This document shows positions 39,920 to 51,400 of a stretch of 64,000 nt of DNA, piece by piece. The notes under the pieces are model-generated. The model was not told where the DNA came from. It worked only from the letters and a program-made list of their open reading frames with translations, and did not search any database. Made by a program: the position numbers and the translations under genes. Where the stretch lies: assembly GCA_018335675.1 (NCBI GenBank), contig JAGXRQ010000019.1, forward strand, positions 1-64,000. The letters are read 5' to 3'. This DNA is from Bacteroidota bacterium (lineage in GTDB: Bacteria > Bacteroidota > Bacteroidia > Bacteroidales > UBA7960). Each line of letters begins with the position of its first letter. The stretch's first letter is position 1.

Positions 39920-41384
39920 TAAAAATTTGGTTTATATCCAAAGTGTCTTGTTTAGGCTGTTCTACCTTCTTTTTTGACGGAGGATCAATAGCCACATAAA
40001 TTCCTTTTCTTGCGAGGTCGTAATCAGGTATAGTTATAAGTTGCCAGTATCTTTCTGTAGGTCTGCGCTTTAAAAATGTTTCCCAATAGGCTTCTTTATT
40101 CATCCACCAGTAATGTATTGCTCCCATAATGTATTGTTTAGTTTGGAAATAGCTAAACCATATCAATACAGACAACAACATTAAAGCAGGCAGTTTTATG
40201 AATTTCCTTTGTTCAAGAACAGTAGCCACAACAGATGCAAAAGGTATAGCCATTAAAGCGTATGAATCTACAAATGCTCTTAATCCGAATCCGCCTCCAA
40301 ACCACCACGACCACCAGCAAGATAGGATGTAAATGTTTAAAACTTTGAATACTAATATTGGCAAAAAAGCTCTCTTTAATTTCCATGGTAATAAAAATAT
40401 TCCCAGGAAAGCAATTAACATAAGAGGTGTGTAAACAAACCATCCCTTCTTGTAGCTTAGTAAAATATTGAAAATCTGAGGATTATGCCAGAAGAAGCTG
40501 CCTTCCAACTCTCCGTATGAGAAGAAGAAAATCATTCCTGAAATGTACTTCCAGTATATAAACTGCGGTAGCCAGGCAATTATAAATAGCAAAGCCATTA
40601 TAGCTACAAGATGAAATTTTTTCAGAAAATATAAAAATCTCTCTTTGAATGCGTTAAGGCTATCAACTCCCCATAAAAAGAAAACTATTAGAATTATTAT
40701 ATTCGTAGGTCTTACCAAAGTTATAAAGCCGGCCAGAAAACCCAGCAGCATAATACGTTTTACCGAGCCCGGATTTTCATACCATTTTATCGTAAGTAAT
40801 AAAAACCAAGATATAAGCGCAAAGTTGTAGCTGTGCGACATTGCAGCCTCGTATGATGAATAATAAAAAAGATTTGTGCCAACTACAACTGTTAGAATAG
40901 TGAAAGCAGTAACCCATTTATTAAAATACCTTAGCAATACTTTTTTTAAGGCAAGTAATCCCAATAAGAGGTAAAATAAAGCGCTGAAAACAAGTGCAAA
41001 CCTATAGGGTGCAGTATATCCGTCGGCTTCATAGTCGGAAATCAACGCATAAGCATGTGCCATTAAAAAGAATGGAGAATACAAAACCGACATTCCCATT
41101 GTAGTAATTATAGCCTGCTTACCTGTTGGGGTATTTATTGGCCAGACCAGTTCCCCAAACTTCTCAATATTCTCTTTTCTAAAATTTAAATTAATGTCGT
41201 TATAAATAAATACTGCCGGCAAATAGGCATAATAAGACTTTATGTCCCATTCAATTACTTTGTTCTTATTCCATGCCCTATGCTCAATGTTTGTAACTGT
41301 AATCAATAATGCAATGCCGAGTATTACTACATTGTAAGGCTTTGCAATGAAATATTGTTTTATTCTATTCATTAAAATCTTCAT
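39906..41384 (-). CDS. Multi-pass membrane protein, glycosyltransferase 39/ArnT-like
   Basis: About 10 hydrophobic segments, an N-terminal motif with YYAYLPAVFIYND, and synteny with glycosyltransferases. Confidence 0.65.
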   Translation of the reverse strand: MKILMNRIKQYFIAKPYNVVILGIALLITVTNIEHRAWNKNKVIEWDIKSYYAYLPAVFIYNDINLNFRKENIEKFGELVWPINTPTGKQAIITTMGMSVLYSPFFLMAHAYALISDYEADGYTAPYRFALVFSALFYLLLGLLALKKVLLRYFNKWVTAFTILTVVVGTNLFYYSSYEAAMSHSYNFALISWFLLLTIKWYENPGSVKRIMLLGFLAGFITLVRPTNIIILIVFFLWGVDSLNAFKERFLYFLKKFHLVAIMALLFIIAWLPQFIYWKYISGMIFFFSYGELEGSFFWHNPQIFNILLSYKKGWFVYTPLMLIAFLGIFLLPWKLKRAFLPILVFKVLNIYILSCWWSWWFGGGFGLRAFVDSYALMAIPFASVVATVLEQRKFIKLPALMLLSVLIWFSYFQTKQYIMGAIHYWWMNKEAYWETFLKRRPTERYWQLITIPDYDLARKGIYVAIDPPSKKKVEQPKQDTLDINQIFIEND

Positions 41385-41418
41385 AATACTATGCTAAGAT
41401 AACTCAATTTTTTCCGAA

Positions 41419-42897
41419 TTACTTATCTTCACTCTGATAATCAATTATATTTGAAAATACTTTTACTTGAATGTTTTGAAACTCTCTTGATTCGTCGGTT
41501 TCCTGATATTTATTATTTAAATAGTTCACAATATTCTGCTCAGGGTCGGCTACATTATAATGACATAGCACAACAATAATTTTTTCTTTATTTTCTATGT
41601 CAAGTTTTTTTAGTTCACCAATGCTGTTAATGAAAAATATGTTTTCTTTTTCCAATACTTTTCTTGTGTCTTTGTATTTTATAACGTAATCTCTGTTGTA
41701 ATAATATGAGAAAGAAATCCAATGATAATTAGCCGAAACTATTGTGATAGCATTGTTAGTCTTAATTTCATTATAATACACCGAAAGCCTCGCCCAATCT
41801 TCATTTTTTGGAGTTTTTAAATTTAATTTATGAAAAGAAAATGCCAGAAAAACAAATATCAAAATAACTTTTAAAGCCATCGGAAATCTTTTGTGTGATG
41901 CTATAAAAGGTATTAGCAAGTATAAAGCGATTGTTGCGTAAAGAACATATCGGTGTATAAATCTTGGGTTGAAATATACTGAAACCAGAAACAATGATGC
42001 AACAGGTATTATAAGCCATAGAAATAAAAGAGTAACTTTTAAAATGCTTTCTTTTTTTATATCACGAATTGATTTTTTCCTGAAAAGAAATATTGCTGAT
42101 AATGTTACTATTATGACTAAAATGAAGGTTGAGGCTTTGTTTCCAAACAAGAAAAACATGTTGAAAAAGTCTTTGATTTTCGGGATTGGCAGCCAAACAG
42201 TTCCTCCGCTTTCCAGCCAACTGTTGTTTATTACCCAAAAGCTTAGCAAGAATGTAGGAACTGCAATTGATAAGAAGCCTTGTATTAATCTTATTCGGGA
42301 ATTGTAATAGAACAATAGAAATAATCCTTGAGCTGCAAATATAAATATTGATGTAAGGTGGGTGTATAAAAGAATTGTATTGAGCAATATCAGGAAAAAA
42401 GTTTTTAGCCAGCTCGGGTTTTTGATAATTTCAAGAAGTAAGAAGAATGAGGCAGTAACAAGCAGTGTGACTAATGTATAGCTTCTAATTTCATGTGAAT
42501 AGTAGAATTGTAAATGAGAAACCGAAAACAGTAAGCAAGCAAAAACTGCAGTAAAGATGTTGAAATGTCTTTTGGCCAGAAAAAACAAAACAGGAATTGT
42601 TGCTGCGCTAATAATAATCGACAGAAATCTGGTAGCAAACACATCATGTCCGAACAAATCCATCCAATAGCTTAGTAATATAGTATAAACCGGAGCATTG
42701 GGATACCTTAGCGAATGCAGTATAATGTCTTTGGTAGATTCCAACGACATTAAGATTTGTGATGCCTCGTCAAGCCATAATGAAGAGAATGTTACATGCA
42801 AGCTTTTTATAAAGACATTTAATGCCATTAACACCAGGATAAATGGCCAAGGTTTTGCCGAGATAAAGTTTAAAGTTTTTGTAATTGCTTTTTCCAT
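41419..42897 (-). CDS. Glycosyltransferase family 39 (PMT-like) membrane protein
   Basis: SLWLDEASQILMS, YPNAPVYTILLSYWMDLFGHDVFATRFLSIIISA, HSVSHLQFYYSHEIRSYTLV-type motifs. Confidence 0.88.
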   Translation of the reverse strand: MEKAITKTLNFISAKPWPFILVLMALNVFIKSLHVTFSSLWLDEASQILMSLESTKDIILHSLRYPNAPVYTILLSYWMDLFGHDVFATRFLSIIISAATIPVLFFLAKRHFNIFTAVFACLLFSVSHLQFYYSHEIRSYTLVTLLVTASFFLLLEIIKNPSWLKTFFLILLNTILLYTHLTSIFIFAAQGLFLLFYYNSRIRLIQGFLSIAVPTFLLSFWVINNSWLESGGTVWLPIPKIKDFFNMFFLFGNKASTFILVIIVTLSAIFLFRKKSIRDIKKESILKVTLLFLWLIIPVASLFLVSVYFNPRFIHRYVLYATIALYLLIPFIASHKRFPMALKVILIFVFLAFSFHKLNLKTPKNEDWARLSVYYNEIKTNNAITIVSANYHWISFSYYYNRDYVIKYKDTRKVLEKENIFFINSIGELKKLDIENKEKIIVVLCHYNVADPEQNIVNYLNNKYQETDESREFQNIQVKVFSNIIDYQSEDK

Positions 42898-42947
42898 AAA
42901 GAATGCTTCAATCTATAAATTATTAAAGGTGTAATGTGTTTTCTATA

Positions 42948-43730
42948 TCAGTCAATCTTATAAATATCACCTTCCCCATATCTTCCAGCGAGTCTGATTG
43001 CAGGATTACCTTTGTAATACACATTGCCATTCATGTGAATTTCTGTAATAATCGAATCCTTGGCATTAATGAATGCATTATTGTTGCTCATATGATTAAT
43101 GTAAACGATATTGCAATCCATTTCCAAAGAGTTAACTACTCCCAAACCTCCGTTGAAAATGCCAAGATAAACAATTTTTTCGCCTTGAAAACTCACATCT
43201 GCTGTTCCGGATTGATAGCTTAAAGTTACATGCCTTGTTGCCGATTCAATTTTTACATTACCGTGCCCTTCAATTATGCGAATCCTAAATGAATGCCCTT
43301 CTATTGGCGACATAGTTTTGATGTTGCCGTAGCCTTGATACTCTATTCTTTGCAGTGTTTTTGTATTCAAATGAACTTCAATTGGCTTTTTATAATCTCT
43401 TGTCCAGTTGCATGTATTAGTGTTCTTTATAACAAGAATAGTATCATTTATTTCGGTAATAACTTTGTCGATCAAATTCTCTCCAGCATAAACTCTTGCA
43501 AAGTTAAAGGTGTCGGGGTAAATGTATAAATCTACATTGTCTGTTAAAAGTATAGTTTTAAAGCTTGCTATTTCTCTGTTTTCCCAAACTAATTCTCCTG
43601 TATTTTTAAAACAGTCGTCGGGAAACCCTGAATCACATGAATTCAATATAATTAGCGCAGCACAAAAAATTGCAAAACAACTTTTTATTGCTGCTGATGT
43701 TAAATCATTATATTTCTTAATTCTAATCAT
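42948..43730 (-). CDS. Head GIN domain (DUF2807) lipoprotein
   Basis: Lipobox LNSCDSG; FKTILLTDNVDLYIYPDTFNFARVYAGENLIDKVITEINDTILVIKNTNTCNW. Confidence 0.85.
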   Translation of the reverse strand: MIRIKKYNDLTSAAIKSCFAIFCAALIILNSCDSGFPDDCFKNTGELVWENREIASFKTILLTDNVDLYIYPDTFNFARVYAGENLIDKVITEINDTILVIKNTNTCNWTRDYKKPIEVHLNTKTLQRIEYQGYGNIKTMSPIEGHSFRIRIIEGHGNVKIESATRHVTLSYQSGTADVSFQGEKIVYLGIFNGGLGVVNSLEMDCNIVYINHMSNNNAFINAKDSIITEIHMNGNVYYKGNPAIRLAGRYGEGDIYKID

Positions 43731-44823
43731 TTAAAAAAACCTTATATCCGATGCCTAATTCAAAAAACTGAGCTGTAAAAAACTGAGTTTTCAAACTCAA
43801 ATTAAAAACCAAATTGTTGTCAAATGTATGCCTAAAGCCTACCCTGTGGTAAAATAAATTATCCTGGAAATTGTATTTGTCATATATATATATTCCTTTG
43901 TGCAAAAAGAAAGCATTCTTCCCGAAATCCATTTGAAACGCAAAGTATAAACCATGATTAATATGCCATTGAATGTGCTCTTGCTCTCTTTCTACAACAT
44001 GAGAAAGTAAGTTCCTGTTGTTGTAATAATAAAAGAAATCATATCCAAGCCCAATTCTATATTTCAAATTCACAGGGTAAGAATACATACTCGTAATACC
44101 TGCTCTAGGACTCAATTTGCTGCCTGCCGGATATGAAGCTGCCATCCCTCCAAATGCTAATATCAGCAAATCGTTGTCGCGATTGTTTTTATAATCAGTT
44201 GAATCATTTGTGGGTTGCTGATATTTGCTATTATCTATAGAAAACCCTAGTTTCACTGCTGGAATATTTAATCCTCTGTTTGGAGTGTTTGTTCTTCCAT
44301 TGCTGAAATGTGAAAATCCAACTCCTAGTATTGCATTATACCTTTCTTTAAACAGAAATTCATTTTCAAACATTATGTTTACTGCCAGATTTAAATTTGA
44401 ACTAATGGCTGTATTTCTGTAATTCTCTGTGTAGTGATATTTTTTCGTAAGATAACCCACGCCAACAGCATATCTGGCATTCAAACGATATGTTTTGCCA
44501 TTTATAAAGTTGAATTTTATATGTGGCATAATAGAGTATGCATCACCCAATACCTCAGGGTATCCTAATCCTGAATATGAAAAATCGATTCCAAGGTATG
44601 GATATCTGTATAACTGATGCCAATCTTTATTCCCTGTAGTTTTTCCGGAGATTGATATGTGATATGATGAAAACCAACCGCGATATAAATGAGGCATTGA
44701 TTCATTATGAGGCGCAATAAAACCCCTGTGATACGACGCTTCGATGTTGTTGAAAAAATAATTCTGCGAAAACAGGCATAAACTAAATGCTGTAAATAAT
44801 ATCGAAATTATTGTCTGTCGCAT
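43723..44823 (-). CDS. Acyloxyacyl hydrolase/PagL-like lipid A deacylase family outer membrane protein
   Basis: EASYHRGFIAPHNESMPHLYRGWFSSYHIS, GVGFSHFSNGRTNTPNRGLN with the His-Ser catalytic motif. Confidence 0.82.
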   Translation of the reverse strand: MRQTIISILFTAFSLCLFSQNYFFNNIEASYHRGFIAPHNESMPHLYRGWFSSYHISISGKTTGNKDWHQLYRYPYLGIDFSYSGLGYPEVLGDAYSIMPHIKFNFINGKTYRLNARYAVGVGYLTKKYHYTENYRNTAISSNLNLAVNIMFENEFLFKERYNAILGVGFSHFSNGRTNTPNRGLNIPAVKLGFSIDNSKYQQPTNDSTDYKNNRDNDLLILAFGGMAASYPAGSKLSPRAGITSMYSYPVNLKYRIGLGYDFFYYYNNRNLLSHVVEREQEHIQWHINHGLYFAFQMDFGKNAFFLHKGIYIYDKYNFQDNLFYHRVGFRHTFDNNLVFNLSLKTQFFTAQFFELGIGYKVFLND

Positions 44824-44984
44824 GAATTATGAAGTTTTTTAAAAATTGTTTCCAGATGCGAAATTAATGTTTTTGAAGATGATTTTATTAGGAAAAAAAT
44901 CTTTCTGATTTTATAGATTTTTAGAAAATATGAAATATATTTGCACCAGGTAAACTAAAAACGGGTAATTAGTATATTTTTATA

Positions 44985-45590
44985 ATGGAAGATAAGAATA
45001 CCATATCAAGTAGAATACTCAACAGTGCTTCTGTAATGTTTTTTAAATATGGTTACAGTAAATCTACTGCCGATGAAATAGCTCGTGAGGCCGGCGTGTC
45101 TAAGCGTACAATGTATAAGTACTACCCGGGGAAATCAAATATTTTGGAGCATCTTATTGATATGAAAATAAGCATATTACATCAACAAATGCAAGATATT
45201 CTAAATTCTGATTTTGATTTTCCTGAAAAGTTAAAAAAATCTGTTTCTACTGTAACTGCCACTTTACAGGAAATTAATCGTGATTTTCTTGACGATATAC
45301 GAAAAAGCGTTCCTGAGATTTGGCAAAAAATATCTGATTATAAAAAGGAACTTGTTGAAAAATATTACACTAAGATACTTTTTGAAGGAAAGAAATCGGG
45401 TCATTTTAAAGAGAATATAAATATTGGAGTTGCAGTTTTGCTAATGATGAATGCAATGGAGTTGATTTTAAATCCACCGGCTAAAGGTGGTTTGCCTGAA
45501 GAATTAGAGAAGCATGTTCCTGCAAAGGCTGAAGTTCTTTTTGATGAAGTTCTTGAATTGATTTATAATGGTATCCTTGCTAATGATTAA
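44985..45590 (+). CDS. TetR/AcrR family transcriptional regulator
   Basis: ASVMFFKYGYSKSTADEIAREAGVSKRTMYKYYPGKSNILEHLI. Confidence 0.94.
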   Translation: MEDKNTISSRILNSASVMFFKYGYSKSTADEIAREAGVSKRTMYKYYPGKSNILEHLIDMKISILHQQMQDILNSDFDFPEKLKKSVSTVTATLQEINRDFLDDIRKSVPEIWQKISDYKKELVEKYYTKILFEGKKSGHFKENINIGVAVLLMMNAMELILNPPAKGGLPEELEKHVPAKAEVLFDEVLELIYNGILAND

Positions 45591-45613
45591 TAAAGTTTGA
45601 AAAATCGAATAAA

Positions 45614-47098
45614 ATGAAAGGAAAATCAAAACTGATATTATTAGTCTTTTTCTTATTGATTAAGCTAAATGCATATTCTCAAAGGGTATTAACATTAGAA
45701 GAGACAGTGTCTTTAGCGATTGAACATAATCTGGGAATAAAAATTTCAAAGGAATATTCCGGCGCAGCAACTGCAATTAGAAAAGCATCTTATACAAAGT
45801 TTTTTCCTAGCATAGATATTACAGCAAATTATACAAGACTTAACAAGCAATTTAATTTTCTTCAGGATGATATGCTGTTGCCTGTAATTCCAATTAGCGC
45901 GATTGACCCTATTACCGGAGAGGTTGACCCAAACAGATTGTTCGACCCGGAAATCACTCCTCCTCCAACCGGGGTTGTATTTAAACCAAATTCTAATGAA
46001 TATTATACAGATATGTACGGCAATCCTGTTTTTTACAGGTATATGTGGTTGCCTCAAAACATGGCAAATATTGGGAAGAAAAACACTTATATTGCAAATG
46101 TTGGTCTTATTCAGCCAATCTTTACAGGAGGGAAAATTAAAGCTCAGTATAATATTGCTAAATATTTTGAAAGTATAGCCGACAATGAAAGCAAATTAAA
46201 AGTTGCTGAAACTATTATTGAAACTAAGGAATTGTTCTACACCCTGCTTAGTTTACAGGAAAAGGTTCAATTAGCTGAGAAATACAAAGAGATGCTTGAA
46301 AAACTGTCTGTTGATGTTGAAAATTACTTTGAGGAAGGGTTTATTTTGCATAATGATTTGCTGAGGGTAAGGGTAAAGTTAAATGAAGCTGCACTTCTTC
46401 TTTTGAAAGCTAATAATGGCGTTAGCTTGGCCTCTGCAGCATTGAACAGAAATCTTGGATTGCCTCTTGGTGAAAAAATTATTGTAAGCCACGATCTTAT
46501 AGTATCAGATATGTTTTCATCAATAGATAATTTAGTTGAAGAAGCATTGCAAAATCGTTCGGAGTTGGCTATGGCAAATGATTTTGTCGGCATTTCTCAA
46601 TCATCCGAGAAAATGGCCAAAGCAAGGTATTATCCTGATGTGATATTTTCTGCTAATTACTTTTTCGCAAATCCAAACCCATACAGGGGCTTTGCCGATG
46701 AGTTTGGCCACGATTATGCTTTAGGCATCACTATGAAAATACCTGTATATGATTGGAATGAAAAAGGTCATGTTCTTCAGGCAGTGCGACACGGGAAAAA
46801 TGCAATGGAGCTGAAACGACAAGATGCAGCAAAACTAATTGAGCTTGAGGTAACAAAGCTTTTCTTTGAAATGAGCGAAGCAGCTGCAAGTGTATATCTA
46901 ACCGAAAGCTCGTATAATAAAGCTCTTGAGAATTTGCAATTTGCTGAAAGTAAATTTGAGGAGGGAACAGTTACTTCTTCAACTTTATTGGAAGCACAAA
47001 CTTTATACAAACAGGCTTTTACTGATTATATTGAAGCTAAAGCTAATTATCAGCTTTCAATTGCGAAAATGAATAAAGCTTTGGGTAGAATGCCTTAG
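45614..47098 (+). CDS. TolC-family outer membrane efflux protein
   Basis: RVLTLEETVSLAIEHNLGIKI...FTKFFPSIDITANYTRL-type TolC repeats; AAIAKMNKALGRMP-like end. Confidence 0.94.
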   Translation: MKGKSKLILLVFFLLIKLNAYSQRVLTLEETVSLAIEHNLGIKISKEYSGAATAIRKASYTKFFPSIDITANYTRLNKQFNFLQDDMLLPVIPISAIDPITGEVDPNRLFDPEITPPPTGVVFKPNSNEYYTDMYGNPVFYRYMWLPQNMANIGKKNTYIANVGLIQPIFTGGKIKAQYNIAKYFESIADNESKLKVAETIIETKELFYTLLSLQEKVQLAEKYKEMLEKLSVDVENYFEEGFILHNDLLRVRVKLNEAALLLLKANNGVSLASAALNRNLGLPLGEKIIVSHDLIVSDMFSSIDNLVEEALQNRSELAMANDFVGISQSSEKMAKARYYPDVIFSANYFFANPNPYRGFADEFGHDYALGITMKIPVYDWNEKGHVLQAVRHGKNAMELKRQDAAKLIELEVTKLFFEMSEAAASVYLTESSYNKALENLQFAESKFEEGTVTSSTLLEAQTLYKQAFTDYIEAKANYQLSIAKMNKALGRMP

Positions 47099-47100
47099 GA

Positions 47101-47340
47101 TGGGGAGGAGTAGGGGTTGGGGTATCGGGTGTAAGGTGTAAGGTGTAAGGTGTAAGGTATAAGGTATAAGGTATAAGGGTATAAGGGTATAAGGTATAAG
47201 TATAAGGTATAAGGGTATTTGGTATGCCGTCGTCAGCTCCCCCTTTAGGGGGCCGGGGGGGTAAGAAAGTTAGGTGTTAGGTGTCGGGTATAAGGTATAG
47301 GGGTATAAGGGTATAGGGGTATAGGGTTTTAGCTTGTAGT
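47101..47340 (+). repeat. Composite repeat block: GGTGTAA/GGTATAA/GGGTATAA arrays flanking a CAGCTCCCCCTTTAGGGGGC palindrome
   Basis: (GGTGTAA)4 (GGTATAA)3 plus octamer variants, palindrome at 47234-47253, then GGTGTTA/GGTATAG/GGGGTATA units. Confidence 0.92.
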
Positions 47341-47397
47341 TTGGGTTGGGGGGTGAGTAGGATGTTAAGATTGAAGATTTATTTAAAAAAATAAAGT

Positions 47398-48417
47398 ATG
47401 AGAACATTAAAGATTTTTATTCCATGTGTTTTGTTTCTTATTTCGTGTGGAAATAATAATGAAAAAGTTTCTGTTGCAGAAGAAGGCGTGAATGTTACTG
47501 TATTTCAAGCTGAGAGAAGATACCATAGGGAGGTGTTTGAATATTCCGCTACTTTGAAGCCATTCAGAGAAGCCAATCTTGGGGCTACAATACCCGGTAA
47601 GGTTGAAAAAATCCGAATTCCGAAAGGAAACTTTGTAAAGGAGGGAGAAATTGTTGTTGAAATGTCGGCTGAAGTATTGTTGATGGCACAAATAGAAAAA
47701 GACGCAATAGAAAAAGACTACAACAGGGTTGCAAGGTTAAAGGAAAAAGGTTCAGTTACTCAGCAGGATTACGACCATGTGTTGGCAAAATATGAAGCAT
47801 CAAAATCAAAGGTTGAGCTTTTTGAAAACAACACAAGGATAAGGGCTCCTTTTTCCGGTATAATTGCCGATTATCTGGTGAAAGAAGGTGAAAACTTTAT
47901 GTTTTCTCCCGGCTTTGACATTGGATTGTCTCATACAAGCGGCATTGTTAGGCTAGTGCAGGTAAATCCATTAATTGCATCATTCAACGTGAATGAAAAG
48001 GATATTAGGCATTTTAAAAAGGGCATGAATGCAGAAATTTGGCTTGATGCTTTTCCCGGTGAAAAATTCAAATCTGAAATAATACAGGTTGGGCCATTGG
48101 TTTCAACCTTATCCAGAACAGCTGAGGTTCAGATACAGCTTCCTAATAATGATGGCAAGCTTATGCCGGGAATGTATGCAAGAGTTAAAGTAGAATTACC
48201 CGGCGATACTCTTGTGTTTGTTCCTCGTCATGCTGTTTTAGAATCTGATTTAGGTTTTTATGTTTGGGTTGTTAAAGATAAAAAAGCACAAAAGAAAATT
48301 GTTGTGCCTTTGCTTACAAAACATGGATACACCGCGATAGAAAACATTCTGGAAGGGGAAAATATTGTTGTTGCCGGGATAAACAGGCTTTCAGAAGGAA
48401 TACAAATTAACGAATAA
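47398..48417 (+). CDS. RND efflux periplasmic adaptor (membrane fusion) protein
   Basis: Lipobox LISCGNN; GATIPGKVEKIRIPKGNFVKEGEIVVEM, NTRIRAPFSGIIADYLVKEGENF, LMPGMYARVKVELPGD. Confidence 0.94.
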   Translation: MRTLKIFIPCVLFLISCGNNNEKVSVAEEGVNVTVFQAERRYHREVFEYSATLKPFREANLGATIPGKVEKIRIPKGNFVKEGEIVVEMSAEVLLMAQIEKDAIEKDYNRVARLKEKGSVTQQDYDHVLAKYEASKSKVELFENNTRIRAPFSGIIADYLVKEGENFMFSPGFDIGLSHTSGIVRLVQVNPLIASFNVNEKDIRHFKKGMNAEIWLDAFPGEKFKSEIIQVGPLVSTLSRTAEVQIQLPNNDGKLMPGMYARVKVELPGDTLVFVPRHAVLESDLGFYVWVVKDKKAQKKIVVPLLTKHGYTAIENILEGENIVVAGINRLSEGIQINE

Positions 48418-48428
48418 TAGAATAAGAT

Positions 48429-51400
48429 ATGAAGCTTCCAACGCTGGGTGTGCAACATCCTGTTATGACTATAATGTTGTTTTTGGGCTTGTTCCTATTT
48501 GGAGCCCTGGCCTACCAAATGTTGCCTAGAGATGTGCTTCCCGATATTGAAATGCCTGTACTTACGGTAGTAACTATTTATCCCGGTGCTTCGGCCGGTG
48601 ATGTTGAGCAACAAGTTACAAAAGTGCTGGAAACTACTCTGGCCGGTATATCTAATCTTACAAGCATAACTTCTCAGTCAAAGGAAAATGTTTCTTTTAT
48701 CTCGCTTCAGTTCGACTGGGGAAGCGATCTTGATGAGAAAGCAAATGCTGCCAGAGATATGCTTGAGTTTGGACAAAGATATCTTCCTGCTGAGGCTCAA
48801 AAGCCAATTTTGATGAGAATTAACAGTGATTTGTTCCCTGTTGTGATTTATGGTATAAATGCTGATGAAAGTTATAATGATTTAGGAAGAATTGTTGATC
48901 AGGATATCTCTAATGCTCTTAGAAGGGCTGATGGAGTAGGAGCATTGCTTATCCTGGGGAAAATTAAAAAACAACTTCAGGTTGAATTGGATCCTTTTAA
49001 ATTGAAAGCATACAATTTATCGGCTGCACAGGTTTTGGCAGCTTTGAAAACAGAGAATGTTAGCATTCCGGCAGGTAATATGGTTGTTGGATTCGACGAC
49101 CTTGCAGTTACAGTGCCGGGTGAGTTCCTTAGTATTGACGATTTAGAAAATACTCCCATAAGTTCATTAACCGGTACAACAATTTATCTTAAAGATATTG
49201 CAACGATAAAGCCAGGCATCAGGGATAAACACGAAGTAGCGCGTTTAGATGGATTGCCGGGTATTGGTATTTTTGTTCAAAAACAGGCAGGTGCCAATAC
49301 TTTGGAAGTGGTTAATGCTGTTAGAAAACAACTTGAAATAATTAAACCCAATCTTCCGGCAGATGTAACCATTGAAGAGCTTATGGATAACTCTGAGCTT
49401 GTCGTTTTTACCCTGAGAAATCTTAACAACACTATTTTTTATGTTGCAATTTTTGTAATTATTGTTGTGATTTTCTTTCTTAGAAAACTTCGCTCAAGTT
49501 TGATAATAATTCTAACAATCCCATTCTCTCTGATAGTGGCGTTTATCTTTATGTATATAAGCGGCTATTCTGTTAATATTTTTTCTTTAATGTCGCTTGC
49601 AATTGCTTTGGGAATGGTTATAGATAACGCAATTGTTGTATTTGAAAATATTAGTAAACACATCGAAAAAGGTGTTCCTCCAAAACAAGCTGCACTTTTT
49701 GGAACTCGTGAAATGGGAGGTGCTATCACAGCTGCGACTCTTACAACTATTGCCGTGTTTTTCCCTTTGTTGTTTCTGGATGGTATTGTTGGTATAATGT
49801 TTCGTCAATTGGCTGTTATTACTGCCATAACCTTACTTGCATCTTTGTTTACTGCGCTAACTCTTACTCCTATGCTTAGCTCGATTATGATAAAACAAAG
49901 TGTCGTTTCTAATAAGAGCAATAAATTTTATAACTATAGCGAGAAAATTTTCATTAAACTTGAAGATATTTATTATTCATCCTTAAAAGCCGCACTCAAC
50001 AATAGATTGCTAACAGTGATTATCTCTCTGGTAATATTTGGCAGCTCTTTATTACTTACAAGGCTAATAGGCACAGATTATATTCCTGATTTTGATGCGG
50101 GAGATTTAAGCGCTGTTGTGGAAACAAGAATAGGTGCAAGCACTGAAGAGACTCTAAAGCTTACAGATAAGATTGAAAATATATTTCGAGATGAAGTTCA
50201 TGAAATAAAAAGTTTGTACAGTTTAACCGGGCAAAGTGAAGATGGAATACTTAGCTCTGTTGGTTTTAGAGAGGGTAAGAATGTTACAACTGTTTTTGCT
50301 CGTATTGTCCAGCCGGAAGAAAGAACCAGAACGTCTGCCGAAATAGCTGAAGTGTTAAGAGCTAGAATTGCTGAACTTCCTGAAGTAGAAGATTATGTGG
50401 TTAGTGGAGGGAGTTTGCTTTCTGCTGCTGTGCTTGGAAATATTCGCCCTATTGAATTGAAAATTATTGGTACTGATATAGATGAGCTCAACCGTCTCGC
50501 TATTCTTGTGCAAGACTCAATGTTAGCTACAGGCGTTTTTGCAAATATTCAAAGCACTGTGGATAGAGGCAAGCCCGAACTTAGGATAGATATAGACAGA
50601 AAGAAAGCTTCTCTTCTAGGATTAAATACTGCAATGCTTTCTCTTCAACTTCGACAAAGTTTATACGGTGCTTCGGCAGGTACTATGAAAGTTAATAATG
50701 AAGATGTACAGATTTGGGTAAGATACGATAGGAAGTTTGCTTCTTCTCCGGAAGATATTGAGAATGTAATGCTACTCACTCTTAATGGGATGCAGGTACC
50801 TTTAAGAATGGTTGCAAATATTAATGATGGCAGAGGTGTTTTGGAAATAAGAAGAGAAAATCAGCAAAGGGTTGTTTATATAAAGGCTGAACCTAAAGAT
50901 GTTTCATTAGGTGGGGCAACAGAAGTGTTGAAAAATCTTATCAATAATATTGATGTTCCGGAAACAATTACAACAGAATTTGGTGGCCAGGTTTCTGAGC
51001 AATCGCAGTCTTTTCGCAGTCTTTACATTATGTTTGTAATTGGTCTTGTGCTTGTATTTATGGTAATGGCGTCGCAGTTTGAATCTATCAAAAATCCTTT
51101 TATTATCATCTTTACTATTCCGCTTTCAATCACAGGTGTAATCATAGCTTTCTATATTACGGGGTTAACTCTCAGTGCAGTTACTTTCCTTGGTATTATA
51201 ATGCTGCTAGGTATTGTTGTAAATAATGGAATTGTGATTGTTGATTATACTAATTTGCTTAGGTCAAGAGGGCTTAAAGTTAGAGAAGCTATTGTTGATG
51301 CCGGCAGAAGCAGGTTGAGACCTGTGTTGATGACTTCGTTTACAACTATGCTGGGAATGTTGCCAATGGCGGTGAGTAGGGGAGTAGGTTCAGAAATTTG

